From Sporobacter sp942492735 (GTDB taxonomy: Bacteria; Bacillota; Clostridia; Oscillospirales; Oscillospiraceae), in the NCBI GenBank assembly GCA_942492735.1, contig OW818648.1:1860001-1924000 (forward strand): a stretch of 64,000 bases of DNA, read 5' to 3'. Of the stretch, positions 43,494 to 52,036 are shown piece after piece. The first letter of the stretch is position 1; the number at the start of each line of letters is the position of its first letter. Below the pieces are notes generated by a model, which made no database searches, was not told where the DNA came from, and was given only the letters and a program-made list of their open reading frames with translations. The translations under genes were made by a program, and so were the position numbers.

Positions 43494-43787
43494 ATGTTGA
43501 TTGTCAGCGGTACGTACAAAATTAAACCCGGCAAGAGAGACGAGTTCATGAAGGTTATTTACGACACGGGGATCTACGCCGAAATAAAGAAGGAAAACGG
43601 TAATATGAGCTATGACTATTATTATCCGTACATGAACGACAATGACATTTACTTCGTCGAGCGCTGGAGCGACAGGGACGCGTGGGAAGCCCACAAGATT
43701 GCCCCACACATCGTGAAGCTGCAGGACATCAAAAATGAATTTATGACGGGTTTTGAACCGGGAATCCTGGGCGAATTGAAGGAATAA
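43494..43787 (+). CDS. Small antibiotic-biosynthesis-monooxygenase (ABM) domain protein
   Basis: A 97-residue single-domain protein of the dimeric ferredoxin-like ABM fold. MLIVSGTYKIKPGKRDEFMKV and IYFVERWSDRDAWEAHKIAPHI are typical of the YgiN-like group. Many members act on quinols or polyketide-like rings; in an anaerobe a monooxygenase role is unlikely, so isomerase, cyclase or binding functions should be considered. It has a clear AGGAGG site and lies between an ene-reductase and an SDR. Confidence 0.75.
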   Translation: MLIVSGTYKIKPGKRDEFMKVIYDTGIYAEIKKENGNMSYDYYYPYMNDNDIYFVERWSDRDAWEAHKIAPHIVKLQDIKNEFMTGFEPGILGELKE

Positions 43788-43804
43788 GACAGGGGAAATA
43801 CAGC

Positions 43805-44596
43805 ATGGAAAAGATTTTTGAGGGAAGAGTCGCTTTGGTTACCGGAGCCGCGACCGGGATAGGAATGGCGATTGCTCATTTATTTGCCCAAAAGGGTGCG
43901 AAGGTTGTCGTAGCCACACGCAAAAACGTTCAGGACGGCGAGGCTGTGGCTGCTGCAATTAAGGCCGCCGGCGGCGAGGCGGCTTTTATTCGCTGCGACG
44001 TCTCCAAGGAAGAAGAGGTCGAGGAAATGGTTAAGAAAACCGTGGAGATCTATGGACGCCTGGACTTTGCCGCAAATAACGCCGGTGTCGGTCCGGACGG
44101 AAAGCGTCTGCCTATTGTGCCGATTTCCGAATACACGGAAGAGCTTTGGGATGCCATAATGGATACCAACGTCAAAGGCGCGATGTTCTGTATGAAGCAT
44201 GAGATCAGGCAGATGCTAAAGCAAAATTATGGCGCTATTGTCAACACATCCTCTGTTTCGAACCTCGTCGCGAATCCGGGATTCGCTGCCTATGGCGCCA
44301 GTAAAGCCGGCTTGTGTAAGCTCACCCAGATTGCGGCGGCTGAATGCGCGACCTCCGGTATCCGCGTTAATTGCATCATGCCCGGCCCAACCATGGACAC
44401 GCTCTTGTTCGACAACCTGACCGCAACAGAGCCGAACGCCGGAGCGATGTTTTCAAAGGTTGTGCCTATGAAACGTATGGGCAAGCCCGTTGAAATGGCG
44501 GAGACGGCCGTGTGGCTCTGTTCGGACGCGGCGTCTTTCATTACGGGCCTTTCCGTCCCTGTTGACGGCGGTATGACCATGCACGTCATTGACTGA
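43805..44596 (+). CDS. SDR family oxidoreductase
   Basis: A 263-residue classical SDR. TGAATGIG near residue 14, NNAGVG near 91, catalytic Ser in VNTSSVSN, Tyr/Lys in YGASK, and VPVDGGMTMH at the end. VVATRKN after strand two has Arg in place of an Asp, which usually points to NADP(H). It is 17 bases after the ABM gene and 58 before the metallo-hydrolase. Substrate unknown. Confidence 0.8.
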   Translation: MEKIFEGRVALVTGAATGIGMAIAHLFAQKGAKVVVATRKNVQDGEAVAAAIKAAGGEAAFIRCDVSKEEEVEEMVKKTVEIYGRLDFAANNAGVGPDGKRLPIVPISEYTEELWDAIMDTNVKGAMFCMKHEIRQMLKQNYGAIVNTSSVSNLVANPGFAAYGASKAGLCKLTQIAAAECATSGIRVNCIMPGPTMDTLLFDNLTATEPNAGAMFSKVVPMKRMGKPVEMAETAVWLCSDAASFITGLSVPVDGGMTMHVID

Positions 44597-44654
44597 CGCA
44601 ATACTGAGTCAATGGATTGCCTCGTAAATTTTATCCAAAGGAGATAAGCATATC

Positions 44655-45470
44655 ATGGGTAACAAGTTTTATATTCTGGATAACGGATATTTGGAACTGG
44701 ACAAAAATCAGATGGTCGCCAACTCCAACATTGGGACGTTGGACAATAAAAATCCGCCGGCGCAGTGGATACAGATACCTGTCTATTGCGTTTTAATCAA
44801 CAACCCCGATAAAGGGTGGATATTGTTTGACACTGGCTGCCATCCCGACGGTATGAACGGCCGCTGGTCTCCTATGTCCCACAAAGTTGCGCCGTACTAT
44901 CACACCGAAGACCAGCTGCTTGTCAATCAGCTGGCCAGTGTGGGCCTCACGCCTTCAGATATAGAGACCGTTGTTTTATCCCATATGCACTGCGACCATG
45001 CCGGCGGGCTATATCTTTTTAAGGATTCGGCCGATGTCTATGTCAACAAGGAAGATTTTATGAAAGCCCTGCTGCTGGTTTACTCCTCCCAGGACCCCAA
45101 CGCCACCGGCGGCACCTGTAAAGCCGATGTCATCGAGCCGGTACAAAAATATCATTTCCTCGACAACAAGGATATAGAGTTTGCTCCCGGCGTCGAGCTT
45201 CTCTTCACGCCCGGCCATACAGCAGGACTGATGGCACTCATGATCCATCTTGAAAAGGAAACATATATTTTCCCCGTCGACTCGCTTAATATGGCGCTGA
45301 ATTACGGTCCTCCGGTGCGGCTGTCCGGCGTGACAGTGGACAGCAAATCCTGTTTTGAATCAATAGAAAAGATCCGCGAACTGGAGAACAAGTATAAGGC
45401 TAAGGTTATATTCGCACACGATATAGAGCAGTTCAGGACACTGCGGCTCGCTCCCGAATACTACGAATAA
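44655..45470 (+). CDS. MBL-fold metallo-hydrolase (lactonase-like)
   Basis: A 271-residue metallo-beta-lactamase-fold hydrolase. Zinc ligands HMHCDH at 110-115, GHTAG near 188, and a PVDS near 207 in place of the usual SGD. FAHD near 251 supplies the last His. Related to AHL lactonases by family. As last gene of the segment and next to ene-reductases, it may open a lactone or hydrolyse a thioester or ester. AAGGAGAT precedes the start. A terminator follows. Confidence 0.75.
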   Translation: MGNKFYILDNGYLELDKNQMVANSNIGTLDNKNPPAQWIQIPVYCVLINNPDKGWILFDTGCHPDGMNGRWSPMSHKVAPYYHTEDQLLVNQLASVGLTPSDIETVVLSHMHCDHAGGLYLFKDSADVYVNKEDFMKALLLVYSSQDPNATGGTCKADVIEPVQKYHFLDNKDIEFAPGVELLFTPGHTAGLMALMIHLEKETYIFPVDSLNMALNYGPPVRLSGVTVDSKSCFESIEKIRELENKYKAKVIFAHDIEQFRTLRLAPEYYE

Positions 45471-45506
45471 ATTATCAACCGTGTGGATAACATTTTATTA
45501 ATGAAC

Positions 45507-45543
45507 AAAACAGAGAGTAAGCGCTTGCGCCGCTCTCTGTTTA
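45507..45543 (+). terminator. Terminator after the metallo-hydrolase gene
   Basis: AACAGAGAG pairs with CTCTCTGTT around TAAGCGCTTGCGCCG, followed by TATTTTCTGC. The loop happens to contain AAGCGCTT, the operator-like core; here it is more likely part of the hairpin. Confidence 0.75.
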
Positions 45544-45934
45544 TTTTCTGCTTCATTTTAGTTTGACGTGTACCCATTCGCGAACAATCAGCCGTAAATA
45601 GTTGCTTGTCGTGCTTATTCTAAGAGTTAAGAGTTTTTACACGATATTACATGTTATTACATCAAATTACTGAAACAATTGCATGTTAGAAAAAATAGAA
45701 TCCTAAAAATCGTGGATTTAGACAACGGTTATTCATATAATTGCCCAATACTCAAGCAACTAATCTTCGATGGATGGTATAAGATAAACAAAAAAACTGC
45801 TGTTAATTTGTAAGTGGAAAGATAACAACTGATTGACATATTTTTTAAAAAAGTGTAAAATTGTATAAAGTTAAGCGGAAACGCTTACATATAATTATCA
45901 TGAATCTCAAAAAATGAAAAGGGGAATAGAAAAG
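45544..45934 (+). promoter_or_regulatory. Regulatory region C: promoter, operator-like block and upstream elements
   Basis: No gene is seen in this 391-base stretch. Promoter TTGACA (45833-45838), 17 bases, TAAAAT (45856-45861). The operator TAAGCG-GAAA-CGCTTA (45872-45887) is a perfect inverted repeat, and the shared 20-base block runs 45882-45901. The distal element TTACTGAAACAATTGCAT starts at 45667, exactly 166 bases before the -35, the same as in region B. GGTTA...CCAATA is at 45727-45750, its CCAATA 88 bases before the -35, again as in B. It drives the TRAP transporter. Confidence 0.8.
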
Positions 45935-47098
45935 ATGAGGAAACTACTTAGCATTACACTGTCATTACTTCTTGTATTAGCACTTTTCACTGGTTGTGCC
46001 AGCAATGCGCCCGCCGCAGATCCATCTACAGCCGCTCCGTCTTCGGCAGCGCCAACTTCAACTGCCCCGTCAACTGCCCCGTCAACTGCCCCGTCGGCTG
46101 CGCCTTCGGAAGCCCCTGCAAAAGAGGAATTGGATTTTTCTGATGCGACTAAGGTAAACCTCACATTCGCCATGTATCTCGGAGATGTAGACAATACCAC
46201 CAAGGATTGTGTCAAATACCTCGAAATGATCAAAGAAGCCACTGAAGGCACTGTTGACTTCACCCTCTATGCCGGCGGCACGCTTTGCCCCGCGCCTGAG
46301 GAACTTGATGCAGTAAAAAACGGTCTTGCTGATATCACCTTCTTCCCTGTTGCGTATGGCTCCGGTAACCTTCCTGAAAGCTACTTGATGGAGTACCCCG
46401 GCATAAATTTTGCTAACGGCAAAGCCGCATCCTATACCGTCAATGATTGGTTCTCGCAGACTCAACCCAAAGAGCTTTCCGATTTCAAGCTTCTCTACGC
46501 TCTTGGTCAAGGCAACGGCTGCATCATGACCACATTCCCCGTTGAGAAGTACGAAGATCTTGCCGGACATCAGATCCGCGCAGGCGCCTCCCAGGCTCCG
46601 ATTATCACAGCTTATGGAGCGACCCCGACCGTTATGGTCTTCTCTGAAGTTTATGAAGGTCTGAGAACCGGCGTTGTTCAAGGCTTCTATGGTCTTGCGC
46701 ATGCCGGCAACAGTGTGAAGCTTTACGAAGTAACAAAGTATGCTGTTAAAGATCCTTACTATTTCGGCACCTATGTCATGGTCATGAACCAGGGTGTTTG
46801 GGACTCTCTGACCGAAGACCAACAGACGGCCATCACAGAGACCACCGCTGTTGCGTTTGATGAGTTCCTTGCTGCCGGCAGAGACGCTGATGCTCAGATT
46901 GCTTACGACAATTTCAAAGCGAACGGGCTTACGGTTGTTGAGTTCGACCAGGCTAACCTTGACAAAATGATCGGCGCTTCCGGCTATCTGCAGACGGACT
47001 ACGCGAAGGACCTTGATACCAAGGGCTTTAACGGCACGACAAACCTTGAGCTCTTCAAGAAACTGGCGGAAACGTACAACACAAAATATGCAAAATAA
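45935..47098 (+). CDS. TRAP transporter substrate-binding lipoprotein (DctP family)
   Basis: A 387-residue extracytoplasmic binding protein. Lipobox LFTGC with C21, then a Pro/Ser/Thr/Ala-rich linker of about 40 residues partly coded by three exact 12-bp repeats. The DctP fold is seen in VDFTLYAGGTLCPAPEELDAVKNGLADITFFP, and the key arginine in GHQIRAG that binds the substrate carboxylate. TRAP systems import organic acids with a Na+ gradient. ATG 45935 follows AAGGGGAA; ATG 45914 precedes that site. It is the first gene behind region C. Confidence 0.87.
   Translation: MRKLLSITLSLLLVLALFTGCASNAPAADPSTAAPSSAAPTSTAPSTAPSTAPSAAPSEAPAKEELDFSDATKVNLTFAMYLGDVDNTTKDCVKYLEMIKEATEGTVDFTLYAGGTLCPAPEELDAVKNGLADITFFPVAYGSGNLPESYLMEYPGINFANGKAASYTVNDWFSQTQPKELSDFKLLYALGQGNGCIMTTFPVEKYEDLAGHQIRAGASQAPIITAYGATPTVMVFSEVYEGLRTGVVQGFYGLAHAGNSVKLYEVTKYAVKDPYYFGTYVMVMNQGVWDSLTEDQQTAITETTAVAFDEFLAAGRDADAQIAYDNFKANGLTVVEFDQANLDKMIGASGYLQTDYAKDLDTKGFNGTTNLELFKKLAETYNTKYAK
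46059..46094 (+). repeat. Three 12-bp tandem repeats in the lipoprotein linker
   Basis: CAACTGCCCCGT occurs three times in a row without mismatch. It encodes the STAP units of the flexible tether between the lipid anchor and the binding domain. Such repeats change copy number easily. Confidence 0.9.
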
Positions 47099-47134
47099 TT
47101 CAAAGCTAGCTCAATAAGAGGCGACCAATAATAA

Positions 47135-47166
47135 GCTCACCGGAGCGCCATGGCGTTCCGGTGAGC
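47135..47166 (+). promoter_or_regulatory. Strong hairpin between TRAP binding-protein and permease genes
   Basis: GCTCACCGGAgCGC pairs with GCGtTCCGGTGAGC around CATG. No T run follows, so it is better read as a transcript-stabilising or attenuating hairpin than a full terminator. It would allow more binding protein than permease. Confidence 0.75.
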
Positions 47167-47271
47167 ATTAGCGATGAACATGAATTGCATATTACAACAC
47201 AATATTCGCCTTTCCATCATTGTTGTAAGTCACAACTCAAATTTGAGGCAAGAGAGGTTGCGGCCAAGAAT

Positions 47272-47820
47272 ATGAAAAAATTTGTCTCCACGTTTTCCAT
47301 GATGACATCATGGCTTGCGAAATTATCGGGAATTATCTTGTTCCTGATGTGCATTCTCGTTTGCGTTCATGTTGTAATGCGCGGATTCTTCAACTCCGGC
47401 ATACTCGGAACGTATGAATTAGTGCAGTACGGTATGCTTGTTATTGTATCGCTGACGCTTGCAGAAAACGAGCTGACCGGCGGCAACATCATAGTCAACG
47501 TCTTGCTTGACAGAATGAAGCCGCGTATTTCCAGTATCATCAGCATTTTTATGTATTTCGTAACGATCTGTTTTATGACATACGTTCTCTATAATCAGGT
47601 TGGCATGATAGCAAAGAAGCTAGCGGACGGCTCTGTAACCGGTACTCTGGGTATACCCATTTGGATACTTGTCTTATTGATCTGCGTCGGACTTTTCTTC
47701 TTTATCATCGCCTTTATTATTAGAGTCTACAATATGATTACAAGTCATAAAAATATCGAAAACAAAAAGCTCACGATTGATGAAATAGCCGCAAATACCG
47801 AAATAAAATCAGAATTCTAA
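47272..47820 (+). CDS. TRAP transporter small permease (DctQ family)
   Basis: A 182-residue membrane protein with four hydrophobic segments, the DctQ pattern. CVHVVMRGFFNSGILGTYELVQYGM is the family's R-G-F and glutamate region around residues 40-60. ATG 47272 is used because the membrane domain starts there; the open frame continues upstream to 47161 but that part is the hairpin region. It needs the DctM subunit, whose gene follows after 19 bases. Confidence 0.85.
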   Translation: MKKFVSTFSMMTSWLAKLSGIILFLMCILVCVHVVMRGFFNSGILGTYELVQYGMLVIVSLTLAENELTGGNIIVNVLLDRMKPRISSIISIFMYFVTICFMTYVLYNQVGMIAKKLADGSVTGTLGIPIWILVLLICVGLFFFIIAFIIRVYNMITSHKNIENKKLTIDEIAANTEIKSEF

Positions 47821-47839
47821 GAAAGGGGGGTGAAAAAGT

Positions 47840-49153
47840 ATGGACCCTATTATGATCGGCATCATCGCGCTTATCGGATTCATTGTCTTCATGTTCTTCG
47901 GCCTCCCCGTACCAATTTCAATGCTGCTCTGGGCAGTTGTGGGAATGCTCTTTATGAAATCACCCGCTGCTGCATTTCAAGCGGTTTCTTCTGATATATT
48001 TACGAGCTTCGCATCCTATACCCTTACGGTTGCGCCTATATTTGGCCTCATGGGTTTTTTGGCCAGTTATTCGGGCATAGGTGAAAGTCTGTTTAATGCC
48101 GCGGATAAATTCATAGGCCATAAACGAGGCGGCATCGCTTCCTCTGTTCAGGTCGCCAGCGCTCTTTTCGGCGCTATATGCGGTTCTATCCCTGCGACAA
48201 TGGGCACAATGGTCACCGTTGCTCTACCTGAAATGGAAAAGCGCAAGTATAAAGACAGCTTTTCAACAGCAGCTATCGCCGCCGGTTCTTCACTGGCTGT
48301 TTTAATTCCGCCCAGTGCGACGATGATCATCTACGGTGTCACTGCGGAAGAATCTATAGGCCGGCTGTTTATTGCCGGTATTGTTCCGGGTATTCTACTG
48401 ATGGTTCTCCAGATAATCGCAATTTGGATCGTCGTCAAACGACATCCCGAATATGCGCCCATGTCTGAAAAAGCCACCTGGTCCCAGCGCTGGACTGCTG
48501 TCCGAAAAGGCGGACTGATAGAAGTTATCATCATCTTCCTCCTCTCGATAGGCGGTATGTTTGCCGGTTGGTTCACGCCGACCGAGGCTGCTTCTGTCGG
48601 CGCTATGGGGATGTTACTTATAGGCCTTGTTGAGAAGAAGGTCAATTGGAAAAAACTCATGACGTGTCTTGTTGCTTCTGTAAAACTTGCCGCCATGGTT
48701 TTCTTCATTATCGCTTGCGGTACACTGTTCGGCCGTATGTTTACGCTGTCCACGATACCGTCGGTGATGGCGAACTTCGTCGTGACGCTTGATGTGGCGC
48801 CATGGGTGCTCCTGGGTATCGTCATTGCAATTTATTTCATACTCGGAATGTTTATAGATGGAATTGCCATAATACTGATCACAGTTCCCATCTTTGCGCC
48901 CATACTCGCAAGCCTCGGCTACGATGGCATATGGTTCGGCGTCCTTATCGTCCTGGTCCTTTGTCTCGGCGGTCTTACGCCTCCTGTCGGCCTGAACTGC
49001 TTCTATATGAAGGGATTTGCCAAACATGTGCCTCTGTATACGATATTCTCCGGCGTATGGCCGTTCGTCATCGCCATCGTTATAGCGATGATCATCATCA
49101 TGGTTTTCCCGGCTCTTGCCACATGGCTGCCGACGGTCCTCTATGGCGCCTGA
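47840..49153 (+). CDS. TRAP transporter large permease (DctM family)
   Basis: A 437-residue membrane protein with about 12 segments. FGLPVPISMLLWAVVGM near the start, a GAICGSIPATMGTMVTVALPEMEKRKY stretch near 115-140, and LIPPSATMIIYG near 155 are hallmarks of DctM, as is the C-terminal GLTPPVGLNCF. It forms the Na+-coupled transport channel with DctQ. A GAAAGGGGGG site precedes the ATG. It ends the TRAP operon; a terminator follows. Confidence 0.9.
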   Translation: MDPIMIGIIALIGFIVFMFFGLPVPISMLLWAVVGMLFMKSPAAAFQAVSSDIFTSFASYTLTVAPIFGLMGFLASYSGIGESLFNAADKFIGHKRGGIASSVQVASALFGAICGSIPATMGTMVTVALPEMEKRKYKDSFSTAAIAAGSSLAVLIPPSATMIIYGVTAEESIGRLFIAGIVPGILLMVLQIIAIWIVVKRHPEYAPMSEKATWSQRWTAVRKGGLIEVIIIFLLSIGGMFAGWFTPTEAASVGAMGMLLIGLVEKKVNWKKLMTCLVASVKLAAMVFFIIACGTLFGRMFTLSTIPSVMANFVVTLDVAPWVLLGIVIAIYFILGMFIDGIAIILITVPIFAPILASLGYDGIWFGVLIVLVLCLGGLTPPVGLNCFYMKGFAKHVPLYTIFSGVWPFVIAIVIAMIIIMVFPALATWLPTVLYGA

Positions 49154-49241
49154 GGTTGACCAAAAGGCGATTACCGCAAGGCTAAAAATTTCACCCCTAT
49201 TATTTTGCCTTTGAATAAACCGCCGTTTTCGCAAATGAGCG

Positions 49242-49290
49242 ACACCCCGAATTTTGAGCCGTATATCCGGCTCGAAATTCGGGGTGTTGT
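49242..49290 (+). terminator. Terminator after the TRAP operon
   Basis: ACACCCCGAATTTtGAGCCG pairs with CGGCTCgAAATTCGGGGTGT around a short TATATC loop. This is the longest stem in the window. Stability is very high. Confidence 0.85.
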
Positions 49291-49673
49291 TTATCTGTGT
49301 CCATTGGCTTAAGCTCTGAGTTTTAGTCGTATCAAATAGGTCTGTTTAAATAAATTGCTTATATGATCCAAGCTTTTTTCTATTGGTGTTTTTCGGGCGG
49401 AGGCAGTACAATAAAGCCAATCTATTGGTGGTTATGGTAAAAGATCGTCATAATTTGTGCTGTTTATTTGTGGAAAGTTGCGTGAAAAACGATTGTTGTT
49501 GCGACTGCATCTTGATCTGTGACGCCGAACAGTATACTCGACGGAACGGAAAATCGGTACTGTTGAGCCCAGCAAACTTGCTGAGCTCATCATTTTGACA
49601 GCAACCCGTTCGAAGACATGGCGGCGTCACAAATTGTCCGGAATTGTTACGAAAGGAGGACGAATATAGAAAA

Positions 49674-49702
49674 TTGTGGATGGAGAGATATAAAACTAAA
49701 AT
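49674..49702 (+). promoter_or_regulatory. Candidate promoter of the sugar-type ABC operon
   Basis: TTGTGG (49674-49679), 17 bases, TAAAAT (49697-49702), 34 bases before the start codon. The -35 is weaker than in regions A-C, and no shared operator block is present, so this operon is probably outside that regulon. Confidence 0.45.
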
Positions 49703-49736
49703 ATTAATTCAGAAAAATTAATGGAGGGTAATAAGA

Positions 49737-50930
49737 ATGAAAAAAGTTGTTGCAACCCTATTATCTGTGCTCGTGGCTGTCACGCTCTTTGCGTGCGCAA
49801 AGACAGAGACGCCGAATGCCGCGCCGAGCACGACGCCAAGTTCGTCGCCAAGTTCGTCGCCGGCTGTCAGCCCAAGTACAGTACCCAGTGACGCGCCTTC
49901 TGCTGATACGAGTAAAATCGGCTGGTATAACCCGGAGCGCGACTACGCCGGCAGAGACCCATACAAGGTTGTATACATATCGTATCAGGGCGGCACATTC
50001 GGGGAACTGCTTGAGGCCAATTTTAAGGGTTGGGCTTCAGTATTAAACATTGATTACACAAGAATGGACGCACCAACCATGGACACCTTCTATTCAACAA
50101 TGGAGGTATACGCAAACGAGGGTTATGATGGCTATATTTTAGATGGCGATCCAGTTTTAGCTGACAAAACAATTGAATACGCCAAAGAACTTGATATTAA
50201 AGCATGGCTCCCTGCAATGTCGACGCTGCGCAGTGCCGACGGCAAGATGATGTGGCCGGGCGTTACAATGGATAGTGCTTGGGCTGGCCGCGAACAGATT
50301 AGTTGGGCTTGGGATAACTATTCCAAATACCTCGGCGAGGGTGTTGATACAGCCAATCTTGGCGTCATATTTGTAGACTACTCAGTAATTCCTAATTTGC
50401 ACCTTACCGAGGAAGGCACAAAAGGGTGGCTATCAGAGAAAGCAACTGGTTCTGGATTTAATATGGATAATTATTTCGTAGCGGACGCCGCGGGGCTTGC
50501 CTTTAATGCTGAAACCGCATACACCCTTGTGTCAACCATTATAAGCTCAAACTCCAACATCTCTCACTGGATTATCTGCACCTGCATGGAACCCTACGGC
50601 GTTGGCGCGTCGCGCGCATGTGAGGATATGGACAAAATAGGTAAGGCCATAGTCGTCAGCCAAGATGGAACGACACTATTTGACTCTTGGGACAATGATT
50701 ACGAAGGTTGCTGGGTCGCGGCACTCACAAGTCCGCTGCAGTACTTTACCGAGCCCACGATGTGCGGTATTCTCGCGCTTATTGAAGGTGAAGCAACGCC
50801 GGAGACTCTATGGCCTGAAAGTGTCGCCCCGGGTGACACGTATGCCAATAATGTTATTTATTCAACGATGCTGACGAAAGAGAATTACAAGGAATTTTTA
50901 GCGGACTTAGTGGAGAAGGCTCCGTTTTAA
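49737..50930 (+). CDS. Sugar-type ABC transporter substrate-binding lipoprotein
   Basis: A 397-residue periplasmic-binding-protein-like lipoprotein (RbsB/Peripla_BP_4 type). Signal peptide with lipobox LFAC, C20; then a Ser/Pro/Thr-rich linker including two exact 12-bp repeats (49834-49857). YKVVYISYQGGTFGELLEANFKGW starts the binding domain, and GYDGYILDGDP near 134 is the usual first-lobe end. Diverged from known ribose or galactose binders, so the ligand may be a cyclitol, signal or aromatic compound. The first gene of a permease-ATPase-permease operon. Confidence 0.78.
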   Translation: MKKVVATLLSVLVAVTLFACAKTETPNAAPSTTPSSSPSSSPAVSPSTVPSDAPSADTSKIGWYNPERDYAGRDPYKVVYISYQGGTFGELLEANFKGWASVLNIDYTRMDAPTMDTFYSTMEVYANEGYDGYILDGDPVLADKTIEYAKELDIKAWLPAMSTLRSADGKMMWPGVTMDSAWAGREQISWAWDNYSKYLGEGVDTANLGVIFVDYSVIPNLHLTEEGTKGWLSEKATGSGFNMDNYFVADAAGLAFNAETAYTLVSTIISSNSNISHWIICTCMEPYGVGASRACEDMDKIGKAIVVSQDGTTLFDSWDNDYEGCWVAALTSPLQYFTEPTMCGILALIEGEATPETLWPESVAPGDTYANNVIYSTMLTKENYKEFLADLVEKAPF

Positions 50931-50955
50931 ACTAATTCTCAAGAATCAGCGCAAA

Positions 50956-50987
50956 CCGGGTGAATCTCTAACTCAAGATTCACCCGG
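50956..50987 (+). terminator. Hairpin between binding-protein and permease genes
   Basis: CCGGGTGAATCT pairs with AGATTCACCCGG, loop CTAACTCA, followed by CTATTTA. It probably lets part of the transcription stop after the binding-protein gene, giving unequal subunit levels. Confidence 0.7.
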
Positions 50988-51034
50988 CTATTTACTGATA
51001 TTCCACATACTCTAAATTGGAGGAATTCTCGGAA

Positions 51035-52000
51035 ATGACAAGGGTAATCAAAAGAATCGTCAAATCCAAAATTTTTGTACTGATCGTTTTACTGACCTTA
51101 ATGACAGTATTTTTTGCTGTCGTTTCAAAGGGGTCATACATAGGACTAAAAAACATCAGGAATATTTTCAGCACGATGGTGATCACAACGCTGCTCACTG
51201 TCGGTGCGGTTCCTCTGATGATATCAGGGCAGATTGACTTATCAACCGGCAATATTGCCAACATGAGCGGTGTGTTATTGGCAAGTTTATTAACGACACT
51301 TGGACTTCCATGGCCTCTCGCGCTTATTGTAACGCTTGCTGTCGCTGGGGTAATTGGTTTATTAAATGCTGTACTTGTCAATAGATTTGGATTTCAAGCT
51401 TTTATCACGACCTTGGCCGTGGCGTCTATCGTGAAAGGTACCACATACATGATAGGCAACTCGTCTGCAATCCCGATAAAGGATAGCGTTATTCTGTATC
51501 TTGGCAGTGGGAAGATCGCTGATATCATCCCTGTGACGATCATTATTGCATTGGCGGCGCTCCTTATTTACGGGTTCATATTGGCAAAAACAGTGTTCGG
51601 GAAAAACGTTTATCTTATTGGCAGCAACCCGAACGCCGCCTGGCTCGCCGGCCTTAATCCCCAAAAAATATCGTACGTTCTGTTTGTCAATAACGCCGTT
51701 TTAGGAGGATTGGCCGGATGCCTGCTTGCCGCGCGCTTTAAAGCAGGGACTATGGACGGTGTCGGAAACGGGCAATTCGCAGGGATTACCGGAGCAATAT
51801 TAGGCGGCGTGTCATTTGGAGGTGGGGCGGGCGGTATGGGCGGCGCATTCATCGGGCTTTTGCTTTTAAGTGGATTCAGCAACGGTCTGACAGTTATACG
51901 GCTGAGTCCTTACTGGCAGGTCTTTGCATCGGGAGCACTGCTTATTATTGCATTAGCTCTAGACTTTTTAAATCAGAGGCGGACAGGAAAGATTAATTAG
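51035..52000 (+). CDS. Sugar-type ABC permease 1 (RbsC family)
   Basis: A 321-residue permease of the ribose/xylose/galactose family with 8-10 membrane segments. ISGQIDLSTGNIANMSGV near 50 and GSNPNAAWLAGLNPQKISY near 190, then GAILGGVSFGGGAGGMGGAFIG, are family signatures. ATG 51035 is used; GGAGG is 11 bases before, and a TTG at 51017 overlaps that site. A second permease of the same family is at 53541, so the pore is probably a heterodimer. Confidence 0.85.
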   Translation: MTRVIKRIVKSKIFVLIVLLTLMTVFFAVVSKGSYIGLKNIRNIFSTMVITTLLTVGAVPLMISGQIDLSTGNIANMSGVLLASLLTTLGLPWPLALIVTLAVAGVIGLLNAVLVNRFGFQAFITTLAVASIVKGTTYMIGNSSAIPIKDSVILYLGSGKIADIIPVTIIIALAALLIYGFILAKTVFGKNVYLIGSNPNAAWLAGLNPQKISYVLFVNNAVLGGLAGCLLAARFKAGTMDGVGNGQFAGITGAILGGVSFGGGAGGMGGAFIGLLLLSGFSNGLTVIRLSPYWQVFASGALLIIALALDFLNQRRTGKIN

Positions 52001-52036
52001 CCGCAACACATGAAATATTTAAAAGGAGGGACACGT

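Larger units (their letters stand above)
49154..49736 (+). other. 583-base intergenic region between transporter operons
   Basis: It holds the TRAP terminator (49242-49290), an imperfect hairpin GAGC..AGCAA/TTGCT..GCTC near 49565-49588, and a possible promoter (49674-49702). A Cys-rich 71-codon open frame at 49383-49598 has no convincing ribosome site or family pattern and is not called. No RNA gene is recognised. Confidence 0.6.

Noticed and set aside
41835..43709. Long open frame on the minus strand (624 codons)
   Set aside because: It is the shadow of the ene-reductase at 41487 and the ABM gene, with no recognisable family and no ribosome site.
45517..45530. Fourth operator-like site (TAAGCGCTT)
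   Set aside because: It lies in the loop of a terminator hairpin after a gene, with no promoter beside it.
49383..49598. Cys-rich 71-codon open frame in the intergenic region
   Set aside because: No ribosome site, no spaced metal-binding motif and poor protein-like composition; probably chance.
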